The notes: generated from the sequence alone by a model not told the origin. 64,000 nucleotides of DNA from FEB-7 sp963698265 (GCA_963698265.1 CAVOQC010000001.1:930001-994000); one strand, 5' to 3'. Positions 46,550-55,051 are shown, counted from the stretch's first letter. Made by a program: numbers and translations.

Positions 46550-47920
46550 ATGACCACTGAACCCCTCCAGGTCGTCATCCTCGCCGCTGGAGAAGGCAAG
46601 CGCATGCGCTCTCGCCTGCCCAAGGCGCTGCATCCGCTCGGGGGCCGGCCGATGCTCCAGCACGTGCTCGATGCGGCACGCCGCCTTTCACCCTCCCGGC
46701 TCGCGGTGGTGATCGGCCATGGCGGCGAATCCGTCGCCTCGCGCCTCGATGCGCCCGACGTGGCCTGGGTGCTGCAGGAGCGCCAGCTCGGCACCGGGCA
46801 CGCGGTCGTGCAGGCGCTGCCGAAACTCGAGAAGCGAGGCGTGGTGCTCGTGCTCTACGGCGACGTGCCGCGCATCGCTACCGGCACGCTTCGCTCGCTC
46901 GTCGATGCCGCGGCCGAGAACCAGCTCGCGATCCTCACGCAGGAAGTGGACGACCCGAAGGGCTACGGGCGGATCGTGCGCGACGCCTCGGGCCGCGTGG
47001 CTCGCATCGTGGAGGAGCGCGACGCCACCGAGGCCGAACGCGCCATCCGCGAGGTGAACACCGGCATCGTGGCCGCGCCCTTCGCGCAACTCGAAGCCTG
47101 GCTCGCGGGGCTCGGCAACGCCAATGGGCAGGGCGAGTATTATCTGACCGACATCGTGGGCGCGGCCGTCGCCGGGGAGTTTCCCGTGGCGGTGCGGCGA
47201 CCGCAGTCGGCCGCCGAATGCCTCGGCGTGAACTCCAGGCGGGAACTGGCCCGCCTCGAAAGGCTCCTGCAAATGGACCGTGCCCAGGCCCTCCTGGACG
47301 AAGGCGTGACGCTTGCCGATCCCGCGCGCATCGACGTGCGCGGCGAGCTCTCCTGCGGTCGGGATGTCGAGATCGACGTGAACTGCATCTTCGAAGGCAA
47401 GGTGAGCCTTGGCGACGGGGTGAAGGTCGGCGCGAACTGCATCCTGCGCGACGTGACCGTGGGTGCGGGCACCGAGATCCGGCCCTTCTCGCTCCTCGAG
47501 GAGTCGAGCGTGGGCGAGAACGCGCGCATCGGCCCCTACGCACGCCTGCGCCCCGGCACCGAGCTCGCCGCCGACGTGCACATCGGCAACTTCTGCGAGG
47601 TGAAGGCGAGCGCCATCGGCCAGGGGAGCAAGGTGAACCATCTCTCCTACATCGGTGACGCCTCCATCGGCCGCGACGTAAACGTCGGCGCGGGCACGAT
47701 CACCTGCAACTACGACGGCGCGGCGAAGCACCGCACGGTGATAGGCGATGACGTGCACATCGGCTCCGACGTGCAACTGGTCGCGCCCGTCACCATCGGC
47801 AAGGGCGCGACCATCGGCGCTGGCGCCACGATCACGCGCGACGCGCCCGCGGGCGAGCTCTCGGTCACCGAGAAGAGGCAGGTCACGAAGCCGGGCTGGA
47901 AGCGGCCGAAGAGAAAGTAG
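46550..47920 (+). CDS. glmU: Bifunctional GlcNAc-1-P uridylyltransferase / glucosamine-1-P acetyltransferase
   Basis: 456 residues from ATG 46550. The N-terminal nucleotidyltransferase has LAAGEGKRMRSRLPKALHPL, with Lys where many have Thr in GxGTRM; the acceptor-side GDVPR follows. The C-terminal left-handed beta helix (about 250-440) carries hexapeptide repeats and the acetyltransferase residues in HIGNFCEVK and NYDGAAKHRT. It makes UDP-GlcNAc for peptidoglycan and LPS. The upstream enzyme GlmS is encoded at 50.3 kb but separated by two other genes. Confidence 0.96.
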   Translation: MTTEPLQVVILAAGEGKRMRSRLPKALHPLGGRPMLQHVLDAARRLSPSRLAVVIGHGGESVASRLDAPDVAWVLQERQLGTGHAVVQALPKLEKRGVVLVLYGDVPRIATGTLRSLVDAAAENQLAILTQEVDDPKGYGRIVRDASGRVARIVEERDATEAERAIREVNTGIVAAPFAQLEAWLAGLGNANGQGEYYLTDIVGAAVAGEFPVAVRRPQSAAECLGVNSRRELARLERLLQMDRAQALLDEGVTLADPARIDVRGELSCGRDVEIDVNCIFEGKVSLGDGVKVGANCILRDVTVGAGTEIRPFSLLEESSVGENARIGPYARLRPGTELAADVHIGNFCEVKASAIGQGSKVNHLSYIGDASIGRDVNVGAGTITCNYDGAAKHRTVIGDDVHIGSDVQLVAPVTIGKGATIGAGATITRDAPAGELSVTEKRQVTKPGWKRPKRK

Positions 47921-47934
47921 TTTCTTCTGCGGCG

Positions 47935-48234
47935 CACCACATCGCCAGCAGGCTTTCGGGGTTTCGCACGGGTGTCCGCTGGCGTTGACCGGCGACTCGT
48001 CGTCCGGTCGAACGCCGTTCCCGCAGATCACCACTTCGCCGGCAAGACTTCGGGGTTTGCCCGGTGATGTCCGTTGGCGTTGACCGGCGACTCGTCGTCC
48101 GGTCGAACGCCGTTCCCGCAGATCACCACTTCGCCGGCAAGACTTCGGGGTTTGCCCGGTGATGTCCGTTGGCGTTGACCGGCGACTCGTCGTCCGGTCG
48201 AACGCCGTTCCCGCAGATCACCACTTCGCCGGCG
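47935..48234. repeat. 95-bp tandem repeat, about three copies, spanning the 3' end of the Crp/Fnr gene
   Basis: The block starting TTGACCGGCGACTCGTCGTC occurs at 47985, 48080 and 48175, exactly 95 bases apart; the intervening sequence is identical in the last two spacers and diverged in the first (47935-47984). Each copy ends with CAGATCACCACTTCGCCGGC, which in the last copy encodes the final residues and stop of the regulator gene, so the unit is a duplication of that gene's 3' end plus its downstream sequence. Each unit contains a hairpin (47981-48016, 48076-48111, 48171-48206: GGCGTT-GACCGG paired with CCGGTC-GAACGCC). It fills the gap between convergent glmU and the regulator and probably works as a two-way terminator. 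Confidence 0.9.
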
Positions 48235-48874
48235 GTTTCTTGTTGATGGTGATGATGCGGTTCTCGACGCTGATATAGCCGCCGACGGTGAGATCGCGGA
48301 AGATGCGGCTCACCATGTCGCGCGAGGCGCCCACGCGCTCGGCGATCTCCTGCTGCGTGATCTTGTCGGGGATGCGCTGCTTCCCGTCGGCCTCGGATTC
48401 CACCGCCATGTTGAGCAGCAGCCGCGCCACGCGCCCGTAGACGTCCAGGAGCGCGAGGTTCTTCACGTTGTCGGTGGCCTCGCGCGCCCGCTCGATCACC
48501 TTGCCGATCATGTCGAGGGCGAAGTCCGGGTTCTGGCGGATCGCGTCACGCAGGGGCTCGCGCTGCACGACGGAAAAAGTGGAAGGCTCCAGCGTCACCA
48601 CGGAAGCCGAGCGCGGCTTGCCGTCCAACGCCATCTCGCCCACGTAGTCGCCGGGCCCCTGGTTGTTCAGGATGAGCTCGTGGCCCTCGGAGTCGGATAC
48701 GAAGGCCTTTACCTTCCCCGAGAGAATCACGAAGACGGAGTCGCTCGAATCCCCCTCGGTGATGAAGACCGTGTTCTTCGGGTAGGCGCGCAGGCTCCCG
48801 AGCGAGGCGAGTTCGCGCACGAAGGGATCGGCGATCGCGGCCAACTGGATTGCACTGGGAGGTTCGCCCATCAT
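48218..48874 (-). CDS. Crp/Fnr-family transcription regulator
   Basis: 218 residues. The cyclic-nucleotide-binding beta barrel (about 10-125) has GPGDYVGEMALDGKPRSASVV, keeping the Gly-Glu and Arg-Ser pair that bind the nucleotide phosphate in CRP. A dimer helix (about 125-150) and a winged helix with ITQQEIAERVGASRDMVSRIFRDL (about 165-190) follow; the recognition helix reads SRDMVSR, between the CRP (RETVGR) and FNR (VETISR) types. There are no N-terminal cysteines for an Fe-S cluster. The ligand could be cAMP or c-di-GMP, as in Clp proteins. The 3' end is part of a tandem repeat. Confidence 0.88.
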   Translation of the reverse strand: MMGEPPSAIQLAAIADPFVRELASLGSLRAYPKNTVFITEGDSSDSVFVILSGKVKAFVSDSEGHELILNNQGPGDYVGEMALDGKPRSASVVTLEPSTFSVVQREPLRDAIRQNPDFALDMIGKVIERAREATDNVKNLALLDVYGRVARLLLNMAVESEADGKQRIPDKITQQEIAERVGASRDMVSRIFRDLTVGGYISVENRIITINKKPPAKW

Positions 48875-48943
48875 GCCCGTGTGCGTCCTGGTAAGAGAAG
48901 GGGGTAGCGGACCAGTCTAGCATCCGTGCCCGGGGCCGTTAAG

Positions 48944-50077
48944 ATGCGATCCATGGTCCGGACCCCGACTTCGAATGCACGATCCACTCCGCTCGGCGCA
49001 TTCCTGGCTGCCGCCGCGCTTGCCATCGCCGGCCTCGCCTTCCACCTGTCGCCCTGGGGCGACCGGGCAAGCCTCGCGATGCTCGACGCGGGATTCGGCG
49101 TCCTGCGCGCGATTGGCCCGAAGGATTCCCCGGACGACATCCTGATCGTGGGGCTGGACGATAGCTCCGCCGTCTCTCCGGAAGAGGATCCCGCGGGCCG
49201 CGCCATCCGCAAGCTTCCGGACGTGCTCTCGCGGGTGGCGCGTGGCGGTCCGCGCGCCATCGTCCTGCACGTGCCGCTTCCGCGAGGCTCCTCGGAGGAG
49301 GCAGCGCCCGGGCTGGACGACGCGCTCGCCACGGCGCTTTCCGTGGCGCAGGCTGCCGCACCGCTCTCGATCGGCATCTCGGTCGACGCGAAGCGGGAAG
49401 TGGTGCCGATCCACGAGGGGCTCCTTCGTGGGGTCGATGCGCGAGCGCTCGCGTTCTCGCTCCTGCCGCGGGACGCGGACGGCGTCGTGCGCCAGGTGGT
49501 ACTCGGGCTGCCCACGCAACAGGGGAAGTGGCCCACCACCGCCGGGTGGCTCTGCGAGGTGCTGGACGGCCGCTGCGGGCAGGGGCTCATCGACTATGCG
49601 CTGGGCCCCGCCTACCGCTATCTTCCCGTGCGCCGGCTCCTCGACATCCGTGAGGACGCGGCGCTTGCACGGGTCTTCGGCGATCGCATCGTGTTCGTGG
49701 CGCTTGTCGCTGGGCCCGGCGACCGCGTGCCCCAGCCCCTGTCGCTCGCGGGCTGGGAGCCTCCCGGGGCGGAGCCCGCCGCGGTGCTGGCCCACGCGCA
49801 GACCGTGCGCACGCTGCTGCATGGAAGCCCCGTGCGCGAGGCACCCCTGCCGGTGATGCTCCTGGCGATCGCCGCGGTCGCGCTCGTCGCCCTGGTAGCA
49901 GCCCCAGTGGCGCCGGCCGTGGGCGCGCTGGCGGCAGGAGGGGGCGCGGCCGCCGCACTCCTGGCCCTCTGGCAGGGCTGGTACGCCCCTCCCGCTGCGG
50001 TCCTTGCCACCCTGCTCGCCGCCGTTCTCGCGAGCCGCCTGCTCGGTCGCGGCAAGGGCGCCCGTTCCGGAGCCTGA
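48944..50077 (+). CDS. CHASE2-domain membrane protein without an output domain
   Basis: 377 residues from ATG 48944 (a GTG at 48926 and an ATG at 48953 are alternatives; none has a strong ribosome binding site). An N-terminal span (about 15-35) is followed by a periplasmic CHASE2 sensor domain (about 45-285) with DILIVGLDDSSAVSPEE and DRIVFVAL. Two or three hydrophobic segments lie near the C-terminus (about 300-370). CHASE2 normally sits in front of an adenylate cyclase, diguanylate cyclase, kinase or phosphatase; none is fused or encoded next here. It is divergent from the Crp/Fnr regulator, 69 bases apart, which suggests a functional pair. Confidence 0.72.
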   Translation: MRSMVRTPTSNARSTPLGAFLAAAALAIAGLAFHLSPWGDRASLAMLDAGFGVLRAIGPKDSPDDILIVGLDDSSAVSPEEDPAGRAIRKLPDVLSRVARGGPRAIVLHVPLPRGSSEEAAPGLDDALATALSVAQAAAPLSIGISVDAKREVVPIHEGLLRGVDARALAFSLLPRDADGVVRQVVLGLPTQQGKWPTTAGWLCEVLDGRCGQGLIDYALGPAYRYLPVRRLLDIREDAALARVFGDRIVFVALVAGPGDRVPQPLSLAGWEPPGAEPAAVLAHAQTVRTLLHGSPVREAPLPVMLLAIAAVALVALVAAPVAPAVGALAAGGGAAAALLALWQGWYAPPAAVLATLLAAVLASRLLGRGKGARSGA

Positions 50078-50230
50078 GCCCGGGTTTGTCCGATAGTCGA
50101 CATCCCCGCTGTGTCCCACTTCGCCGCGCCCGCGGCGCCCGGCCCGTAGAGTGGGTACCAGATGCTCGGGTCTCCTCCTCATCCCGGCATCGGCAAGCGA
50201 TGTGAGGCCAAGATCACGACGCCTGCTTTG

Positions 50231-50267
50231 AGCCCTCCCCGGCGACGCCGCGGAGGGCTTCGTTTTT
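50231..50267 (+). terminator. Terminator-like hairpin upstream of glmS
   Basis: AGCCCTCC and GGAGGGCT pair around a GC-rich loop and are followed by TCGTTTTT, ending 18 bases before the glmS ATG. Upstream (50190-50220) a second structure pairs CCTCA..CATCG with CGATG-TGAGG. The 208-base gap between the CHASE2 gene and glmS is otherwise without a gene. Confidence 0.7.
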
Positions 50268-50285
50268 CGTGAGAAAATCTCCGCC

Positions 50286-52115
50286 ATGTGCGGCATCGTC
50301 GGCGCCATCGCCAACCGGGACGTGGTCCCCATCCTCACGGAGGGACTCAAGCGCCTGGAGTACCGCGGCTACGATTCGGCGGGCATCGCGATCGTCGACG
50401 GCGCGATCCGCCGCGTGCGTCGCGTCGGTCGGGTGGCGGAAATGGAAGCGGCCGTGCTGGCGGAGAAGCTCGCGGGCGTCCTGGGCATCGCGCACACCCG
50501 CTGGGCCACCCACGGCGGCGTCACCGAGCCCAACGCGCATCCCCACGTCTCCTCGGGCGAGATCGTCGTCGTGCACAACGGCATCATCGAGAACCACGAG
50601 GAACAGCGCGCGCGCCTGAAGGGCCTGGGCTACGCCTTCGAGTCGCAGACCGATACCGAGGTCATCGCGCATCTCGTGCACCACTACTTCAAGGCCACGG
50701 GCGACCTCTTCGTCGCCACGCAAAGAGCCGCGGCGGATCTTCGCGGCGCCTACGCCATCGGCGTGGCCGCGCTCGCGGACCGGGAGACGATCACCGGCGC
50801 GCGCATGGGCTGCCCCCTGGTGGTGGGGTTGGGCGAAGGCGAAAACTTCCTCGCTTCCGACGTCTCCGCGATCGTGCGCGAGACGCGGCGCGTGCTGTAC
50901 CTGGAAGACGGCGACGTGGTGGCCATCCGCAGGGGCGGGGTCGAGATCGTCGACGCGGAAGGCGCGCCCGCCCACCGGGCCGAGCACCTGAGCGAACTTT
51001 CGCCCGACGCGGTCGACCTGGGCCCGTACCGCCACTACATGCAGAAGGAGATCCACGAGCAACCCCGTGCCGTGGCCGACACCCTCGAAGCCGTGATCGA
51101 CGGTGGCATCGACGTGGAAGGGCTCTTCGGGGAAGGCGCCGCGGCCGCCTTCCGCGACGCGAGCGCGGTGCTGGTCCTCGCCTCCGGCACGAGCTTCTAC
51201 GCGGGGCTGGTGGCGCGTTTCTGGATGGAGTCGATCGCGAAGCTGCCCTGCGGGGTCGAGCTGGGCCACGAGTACCGCTACCGCGATTCCATCCCCGACC
51301 CGCGCCAGCTCGTGGTGACGATCTCCCAGTCCGGCGAGACGTTAGATACCCTGGAGGCGCTCAAGCGCGCGAAGCAGCTGGGGCACGCGAACACGCTCTC
51401 GATCTGCAACGTGCGCGAAAGCGCGATCCCGCGCGCCTCGCGCTTCCGGTACTACACGCGCGCCGGCATGGAGATCGGGGTCGCCTCCACCAAGGCCTTC
51501 ACCACGCAGCTGGTCTCGCTCTTCACGCTCACGCTTGCCATCGCCAAGGCCAAGGGACGCCTCGACGCCGCGGCCGAAGCCGCCGCCATCGAGCAGCTTC
51601 GCTTCGTCCCCGGGAGCATCCAGCACGCGCTCAACCTCGAGCCCCAGATCCAGGTCTGGGCCGAGCGCTTTGCCGCCCGAGAGCACGCGCTCTTCCTTGG
51701 CCGCGGGCTGCACTACCCGGTGGCGCTGGAAGGGGCGCTGAAGCTGAAGGAGATCTCCTACATCCACGCCGAGGCCTATGCGGCGGGCGAGCTCAAGCAC
51801 GGGCCGCTCGCGCTCGTCGACTCCGAAATGCCCGTCGTCGTGATCGCCCCCAACGACGCGCTGCTGGAAAAGGTGAAGAGCAACATGCAGGAGGTCAGCG
51901 CGCGCGGCGGCGAGCTCTACGTGTTCGCCGACCTCGACAGCCACTTCACGGAAAGCGAGGGCGTGCACGTGATCCGCACGCCCCGCCACATGGGGAGCCT
52001 CTCGCCGATCGTGCACGCGATCCCCGTGCAGCTCCTCGCCTACCACACGGCGCTGAAGCGCGGCACGGACGTGGACAAGCCGCGCAACCTCGCCAAGAGC
52101 GTGACCGTCGAGTGA
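50286..52115 (+). CDS. glmS: Glutamine-fructose-6-phosphate aminotransferase (isomerizing)
   Basis: 609 residues. The N-terminal class II glutaminase domain starts with Cys2 (MCGIVGAIANRDVVPIL) and has HTRWATHGGV and HNGIIENHEEQR. Two SIS domains follow (SGTSFYAG and QSGETLDTLEAL; RGLHYPVALEGALKLKEISYIHAEAYAAGELKHGPLAL). The C-terminus ends DKPRNLAKSVTVE as usual. It makes glucosamine-6-P for the GlmM-GlmU pathway to UDP-GlcNAc. Confidence 0.97.
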   Translation: MCGIVGAIANRDVVPILTEGLKRLEYRGYDSAGIAIVDGAIRRVRRVGRVAEMEAAVLAEKLAGVLGIAHTRWATHGGVTEPNAHPHVSSGEIVVVHNGIIENHEEQRARLKGLGYAFESQTDTEVIAHLVHHYFKATGDLFVATQRAAADLRGAYAIGVAALADRETITGARMGCPLVVGLGEGENFLASDVSAIVRETRRVLYLEDGDVVAIRRGGVEIVDAEGAPAHRAEHLSELSPDAVDLGPYRHYMQKEIHEQPRAVADTLEAVIDGGIDVEGLFGEGAAAAFRDASAVLVLASGTSFYAGLVARFWMESIAKLPCGVELGHEYRYRDSIPDPRQLVVTISQSGETLDTLEALKRAKQLGHANTLSICNVRESAIPRASRFRYYTRAGMEIGVASTKAFTTQLVSLFTLTLAIAKAKGRLDAAAEAAAIEQLRFVPGSIQHALNLEPQIQVWAERFAAREHALFLGRGLHYPVALEGALKLKEISYIHAEAYAAGELKHGPLALVDSEMPVVVIAPNDALLEKVKSNMQEVSARGGELYVFADLDSHFTESEGVHVIRTPRHMGSLSPIVHAIPVQLLAYHTALKRGTDVDKPRNLAKSVTVE

Positions 52116-52131
52116 GGCGCGCGGGCGCGCC
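52116..52131 (+). other. Short GC hairpin after glmS
   Basis: GGCGCG-CGGG-CGCGCC directly follows the glmS stop. There is no T-run; it may be a weak terminator or 3' stabiliser. Confidence 0.4.
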
Positions 52132-52270
52132 GCGCGGCTGATCCGGCGCGAGGAGCGGCTTCTCCGGGCGCTGTTGACATGGCACCGGGCGAGGAGTGAA
52201 GTGGCGGGCCCGGGCGGCACGGCAAGCGACCGATCCGGCTCCAACAACAGCCACTCTCCACGGAGGTTCC

Positions 52271-52768
52271 ATGCAAATCACCCGACTCGCCGCGACCACG
52301 CTCGCGGCTTTGACGTTCGCTTTCCTTGCCGACGGCGCGCACGCGGCAGACGACAGGGCCGCGCTGCAAGGGCTCAAGGAAGGCAAGATCGCCTACGACA
52401 TCAAGGAGGGAGACCCGAAGGCGCTCCTCTCCCGTCTCGACGCGATCGAGGAGACGCGCCAATCGCTGATCGCCCAAGGCGTGAAGCCGCACTTCATCCT
52501 CGCCTTCCGCGGCCCCGCGACGAAGCTCCTGCAGACCGACACCGAGCTGATGAAGCCCGAGCACCGCGCCGAGGCGGCGAAGGTGGCGGAGAAGGTGAAG
52601 CAGATGAGTGCCGCGGACGGAGTCGATGGCTTCGAGCAATGCGCCCTGGCGGTGAAGACCCAGGGCACCAAGGCGGACAAGGTGCTGCCGCAGATCCGGG
52701 TCGTCGGCAACGGGTTCATCTCGCTCATGGCCTACCAGGCCCGGGGCTACGCGTACATCGCGCCCTAG
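52271..52768 (+). CDS. Exported DsrE-like protein
   Basis: 165 residues from ATG 52271, which has GGAGG five bases upstream. A signal peptide ends near AHA-AD (about residue 28). The mature domain resembles the DsrE/DsrF-like fold: YDIKEGDPKALLSRL, KPHFILAFRGPA, then FEQCALAVKTQGTKADKVLPQIRVVGNGFISLMAYQARGYAYI, with a single cysteine in FEQCAL. Such periplasmic proteins are linked to sulfur or redox handling, but the role is not established. Monocistronic by spacing. Confidence 0.72.
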   Translation: MQITRLAATTLAALTFAFLADGAHAADDRAALQGLKEGKIAYDIKEGDPKALLSRLDAIEETRQSLIAQGVKPHFILAFRGPATKLLQTDTELMKPEHRAEAAKVAEKVKQMSAADGVDGFEQCALAVKTQGTKADKVLPQIRVVGNGFISLMAYQARGYAYIAP

Positions 52769-52873
52769 CGAAAAGCGGCGGCCGGCCGCGCGATTGGCGG
52801 CCGATGCCGCCGCACCGTCGCGGCACCCTGCGCGTGTTACCTTCGGTGCAAGCAAGCCACCAGAGGAATCGCC

Positions 52874-53113
52874 ATGGACCAAGCCAAGGTCGCGCAACGC
52901 GGCCCCTATCCCGTCGAGGTCGAGGCGGGCAAGACCTACCACTGGTGCCGTTGTGGCCGCAGCGCGAACCAGCCTTTCTGCGACGGCTCCCACAAGGAGA
53001 CCTCGTTCACCCCGATCGCCTTCACGCCGGAAGCGTCGGGGAAGGTCTTCTTCTGCGGCTGCAAGGCGAGCGGCAAGATGCCGCTCTGCGACGGAACGCA
53101 CAACAAGCTCTGA
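52874..53113 (+). CDS. Double CDGSH iron-sulfur domain protein
   Basis: 79 residues with two CDGSH motifs: Cys25, Cys27, Cys36, His40 (CRCGRSANQPFCDGSH) and Cys61, Cys63, Cys72, His76 (CGCKASGKMPLCDGTH). Each should hold a redox-active 2Fe-2S cluster with three Cys and one His ligand. Tandem CDGSH proteins of this size occur in many proteobacteria; they are soluble and thought to act in electron transfer or cluster storage. AGAGGAAT precedes the start. Confidence 0.88.
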   Translation: MDQAKVAQRGPYPVEVEAGKTYHWCRCGRSANQPFCDGSHKETSFTPIAFTPEASGKVFFCGCKASGKMPLCDGTHNKL

Positions 53114-53188
53114 GGCCCGCCTAACTTTTCCGGGCCATTGCGGGCGCGTTGGGGGGCCGGGGAGGCAAGAGGCAACCGGCAGGGAGGT

Positions 53189-54019
53189 TCAGGCGGCGCG
53201 AAGCCCCAGGAGGCTTCGCGCCTCGGCGGGCGCCGCCGGCCGGCGCCCGAGCGCTGCGCATTCGCCGACGAGTTTCTCCACGAGCTCGGCATTGCTCTTC
53301 GCAAGCCGCGTGTCATCGAAGCGGATGTTGTCCTCGAGACCGGTGCGGCAGTGCCCGCCGAGTTCCAGCGCCCACTTCGCCACCTCGAGCTGGTGGCGCG
53401 CGATTCCCGCGGCGGTCCAGGTGGCGCCGGGGAGCACCGCCTTCATCTCCGAGAGGAGGAACTCGAGAATGCTGCGGCGCGCGGGCATCGCGCCGCGGAT
53501 GCCCATCACGAACTGCACGTGAGGCGGCGACTTCAGCAGGCCCCGCTTCACGAGCTCGGCCGCGTTGTAGAGCATGGCGAGGTCGAAGATCTCGCACTCG
53601 GGCTTGATGTCGAGCTCGATCATCCGGCCGGCCAGGGTGTCGATGAACTCAGGCGGGTTCTCGTAGATGATCTTCGCGAAATTGACCGAGCCCGTGGCGA
53701 GCGAAGCCATGTCGGGCTTCAGATGCAGCATCGCGCCGCGCTCGCTCGCCTCGCGCCCGCGCCCGCCGGTGGAGAACTGGACGATCATCCCCGGGCAGTG
53801 CTTCTTTACGCCCTCCTGCACCTCGGCGAACTTCGCGGGGTCGGAGCCGGACGATTCGTCGGAATTGCGCACGTGGATGTGCACGAGGCTCGCGCCGGCC
53901 TCGAAGGCCTGGTGCGTGCTCTCGATCTGCTCGACCGGGGTGACGGGGACCGCGGGCGTGTCCTTCTTGCGCGGCACGGAGCCGGTTATGGCCACTGCGA
54001 TGACGACGGGCTGTTCCAT
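53189..54019 (-). CDS. BKACE (DUF849) beta-keto acid cleavage enzyme
   Basis: 276 residues from ATG 54019. TIM-barrel family with the zinc-binding VHIHVRNSDESSG (His-x-His) near residue 48, STGGRG near 85, and a C-terminal GHCRTGLEDNIRF segment. Family members cleave beta-keto acids with acetyl-CoA, giving acetoacetate plus an acyl-CoA; the founding member is 3-keto-5-aminohexanoate cleavage enzyme. The actual substrate is unknown. Its start is two bases from the stop of a hotdog thioesterase, so the two are likely one operon handling an acyl-CoA. Confidence 0.85.
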   Translation of the reverse strand: MEQPVVIAVAITGSVPRKKDTPAVPVTPVEQIESTHQAFEAGASLVHIHVRNSDESSGSDPAKFAEVQEGVKKHCPGMIVQFSTGGRGREASERGAMLHLKPDMASLATGSVNFAKIIYENPPEFIDTLAGRMIELDIKPECEIFDLAMLYNAAELVKRGLLKSPPHVQFVMGIRGAMPARRSILEFLLSEMKAVLPGATWTAAGIARHQLEVAKWALELGGHCRTGLEDNIRFDDTRLAKSNAELVEKLVGECAALGRRPAAPAEARSLLGLRAA

Positions 54020-54021
54020 GG

Positions 54022-54510
54022 CTAGTGCTCTCCGGAGTGTGGCAGGAGGTCGAAAGGGTCGCGCGGGTTCGCGTAGTCGCGCTTCGGGCCGATCTTGTAG
54101 ATGCCGCTGAAGCGCAGCACGCAGACATCGTCCACGGACGCGGTGCCCTGGAGGAAGACGAGCGTGCGCGTAACGCGTATCACGTCCGCCTGGCCCTCCA
54201 CCCATGCGCCCAGCGGCACGGCGGCGAGGAAATCCGTGGTGAGGCTGATCGTCGGAAAGGCGTGGCCCGCGATGTCGGGCCACTGGTAGTGGGTCACCAC
54301 GGCCATCTGCATGTCGGCAAACGAGGTGAGCATGCCGCCGTGGCAGGCGCGGGCGATGTTCGCGTGGCGCTCCTCCACCCGAAAGCCCAGGCGCACGCGC
54401 TCGCCGTCCCACTGGCCGCAGAGCGGGCCGACGGTCTTCAGGAACTCTCCGCCGATCGCGATGGCGCGGAAGCCGGGCGGCGGGGAGGCTGCGGGGTGCC
54501 GGTCGCTCAT
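54022..54510 (-). CDS. Hotdog-fold thioesterase (PaaI/4HBT type)
   Basis: 162 residues. A single hotdog domain is visible: ACHGGMLTSFADMQMAVV is the helix with the conserved Gly/Asp region, followed by ISLTTDFLAAVPLGAWVEGQADVIRVTRTLVFLQG strands. Likely hydrolyses acyl-CoA thioesters in the cytoplasm. It lies between the exported His-containing protein gene and the BKACE gene. Confidence 0.8.
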   Translation of the reverse strand: MSDRHPAASPPPGFRAIAIGGEFLKTVGPLCGQWDGERVRLGFRVEERHANIARACHGGMLTSFADMQMAVVTHYQWPDIAGHAFPTISLTTDFLAAVPLGAWVEGQADVIRVTRTLVFLQGTASVDDVCVLRFSGIYKIGPKRDYANPRDPFDLLPHSGEH

Positions 54511-54568
54511 GATGACCGGATTGTCTCGCGTTACGCCGCTCCGTGCAGCCCGGGCTCCCGCCCGGCGG

Positions 54569-55051
54569 CTACTTCTTGCCGGCCCACCCCGGATGGTCGA
54601 AGTGCTTCGCGTAGGCCGTGAGGGCGCCGTTCACCTTCACCAGCCCCGCTCGGCCTGCTTTCGCGTCCTTCGCGCCCTTCATGGCGTCGGAGCCGGCGAT
54701 CATTTCGGCGACGAGGAGGTGCAGTTGCGCGTCCGCATCGGGCGGCAGCTTGCATTCCTTCACGATGCGCCCGACCTCCGATTCGACGCGGTTGCCGACT
54801 TCGGCATAAGCCTCGGGTTTCGCGGTGGCGCGGTGGAGCGCGGCCGGCGCGCCGTGGATGGCCTCGCGGATCGCGCCCATGCCCTGGCGCAGCGGCGCGT
54901 CGGTCGCCCACTTCTTGCCGTGGTCGAGCTGGAGCTTCAGCGGCCCGGTGCCGTGGCCGTGCTTGTGGTCGTCGGCGGAGAGTGCCGGCAGGGATGCGAA
55001 GAGGGCCGTGGATGCGACGAGCGTCGCGGCGGCGCGGGCGAAAGTATTCAA
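54569..55051 (-). CDS. Exported helical protein of unknown function with His-containing N-terminus
   Basis: 160 residues. A signal peptide ends near LSA-DD (about residue 26) and is followed at once by DDHKHGHGTG, a possible metal site. The rest is a predicted four-helix arrangement (LQLDHGKKWATDAPLRQGMG, then RVESEVGRIVKECKLPPDADAQLHLLVAEMI), a pattern I associate with small exported proteins of betaproteobacteria that lack an established function. One cysteine. It may head the operon with the thioesterase and BKACE genes; an FNR-like box lies 95 bases upstream in the divergent region. Confidence 0.65.
   Translation of the reverse strand: MNTFARAAATLVASTALFASLPALSADDHKHGHGTGPLKLQLDHGKKWATDAPLRQGMGAIREAIHGAPAALHRATAKPEAYAEVGNRVESEVGRIVKECKLPPDADAQLHLLVAEMIAGSDAMKGAKDAKAGRAGLVKVNGALTAYAKHFDHPGWAGKK

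Noticed and set aside
46371..46553. 60-residue frame across the candidate sRNA
   Set aside because: It begins inside the -10 element, lacks a ribosome binding site and reads through the terminator.
47935..48234. CRISPR-like array
   Set aside because: Units are 95 bases and directly adjoining, with no unique spacers and no cas genes; it is a tandem duplication.
50078..50285. glmS ribozyme or c-di-GMP riboswitch
   Set aside because: No match to the ribozyme core or to the GEMM consensus; only simple hairpins and a terminator are visible.
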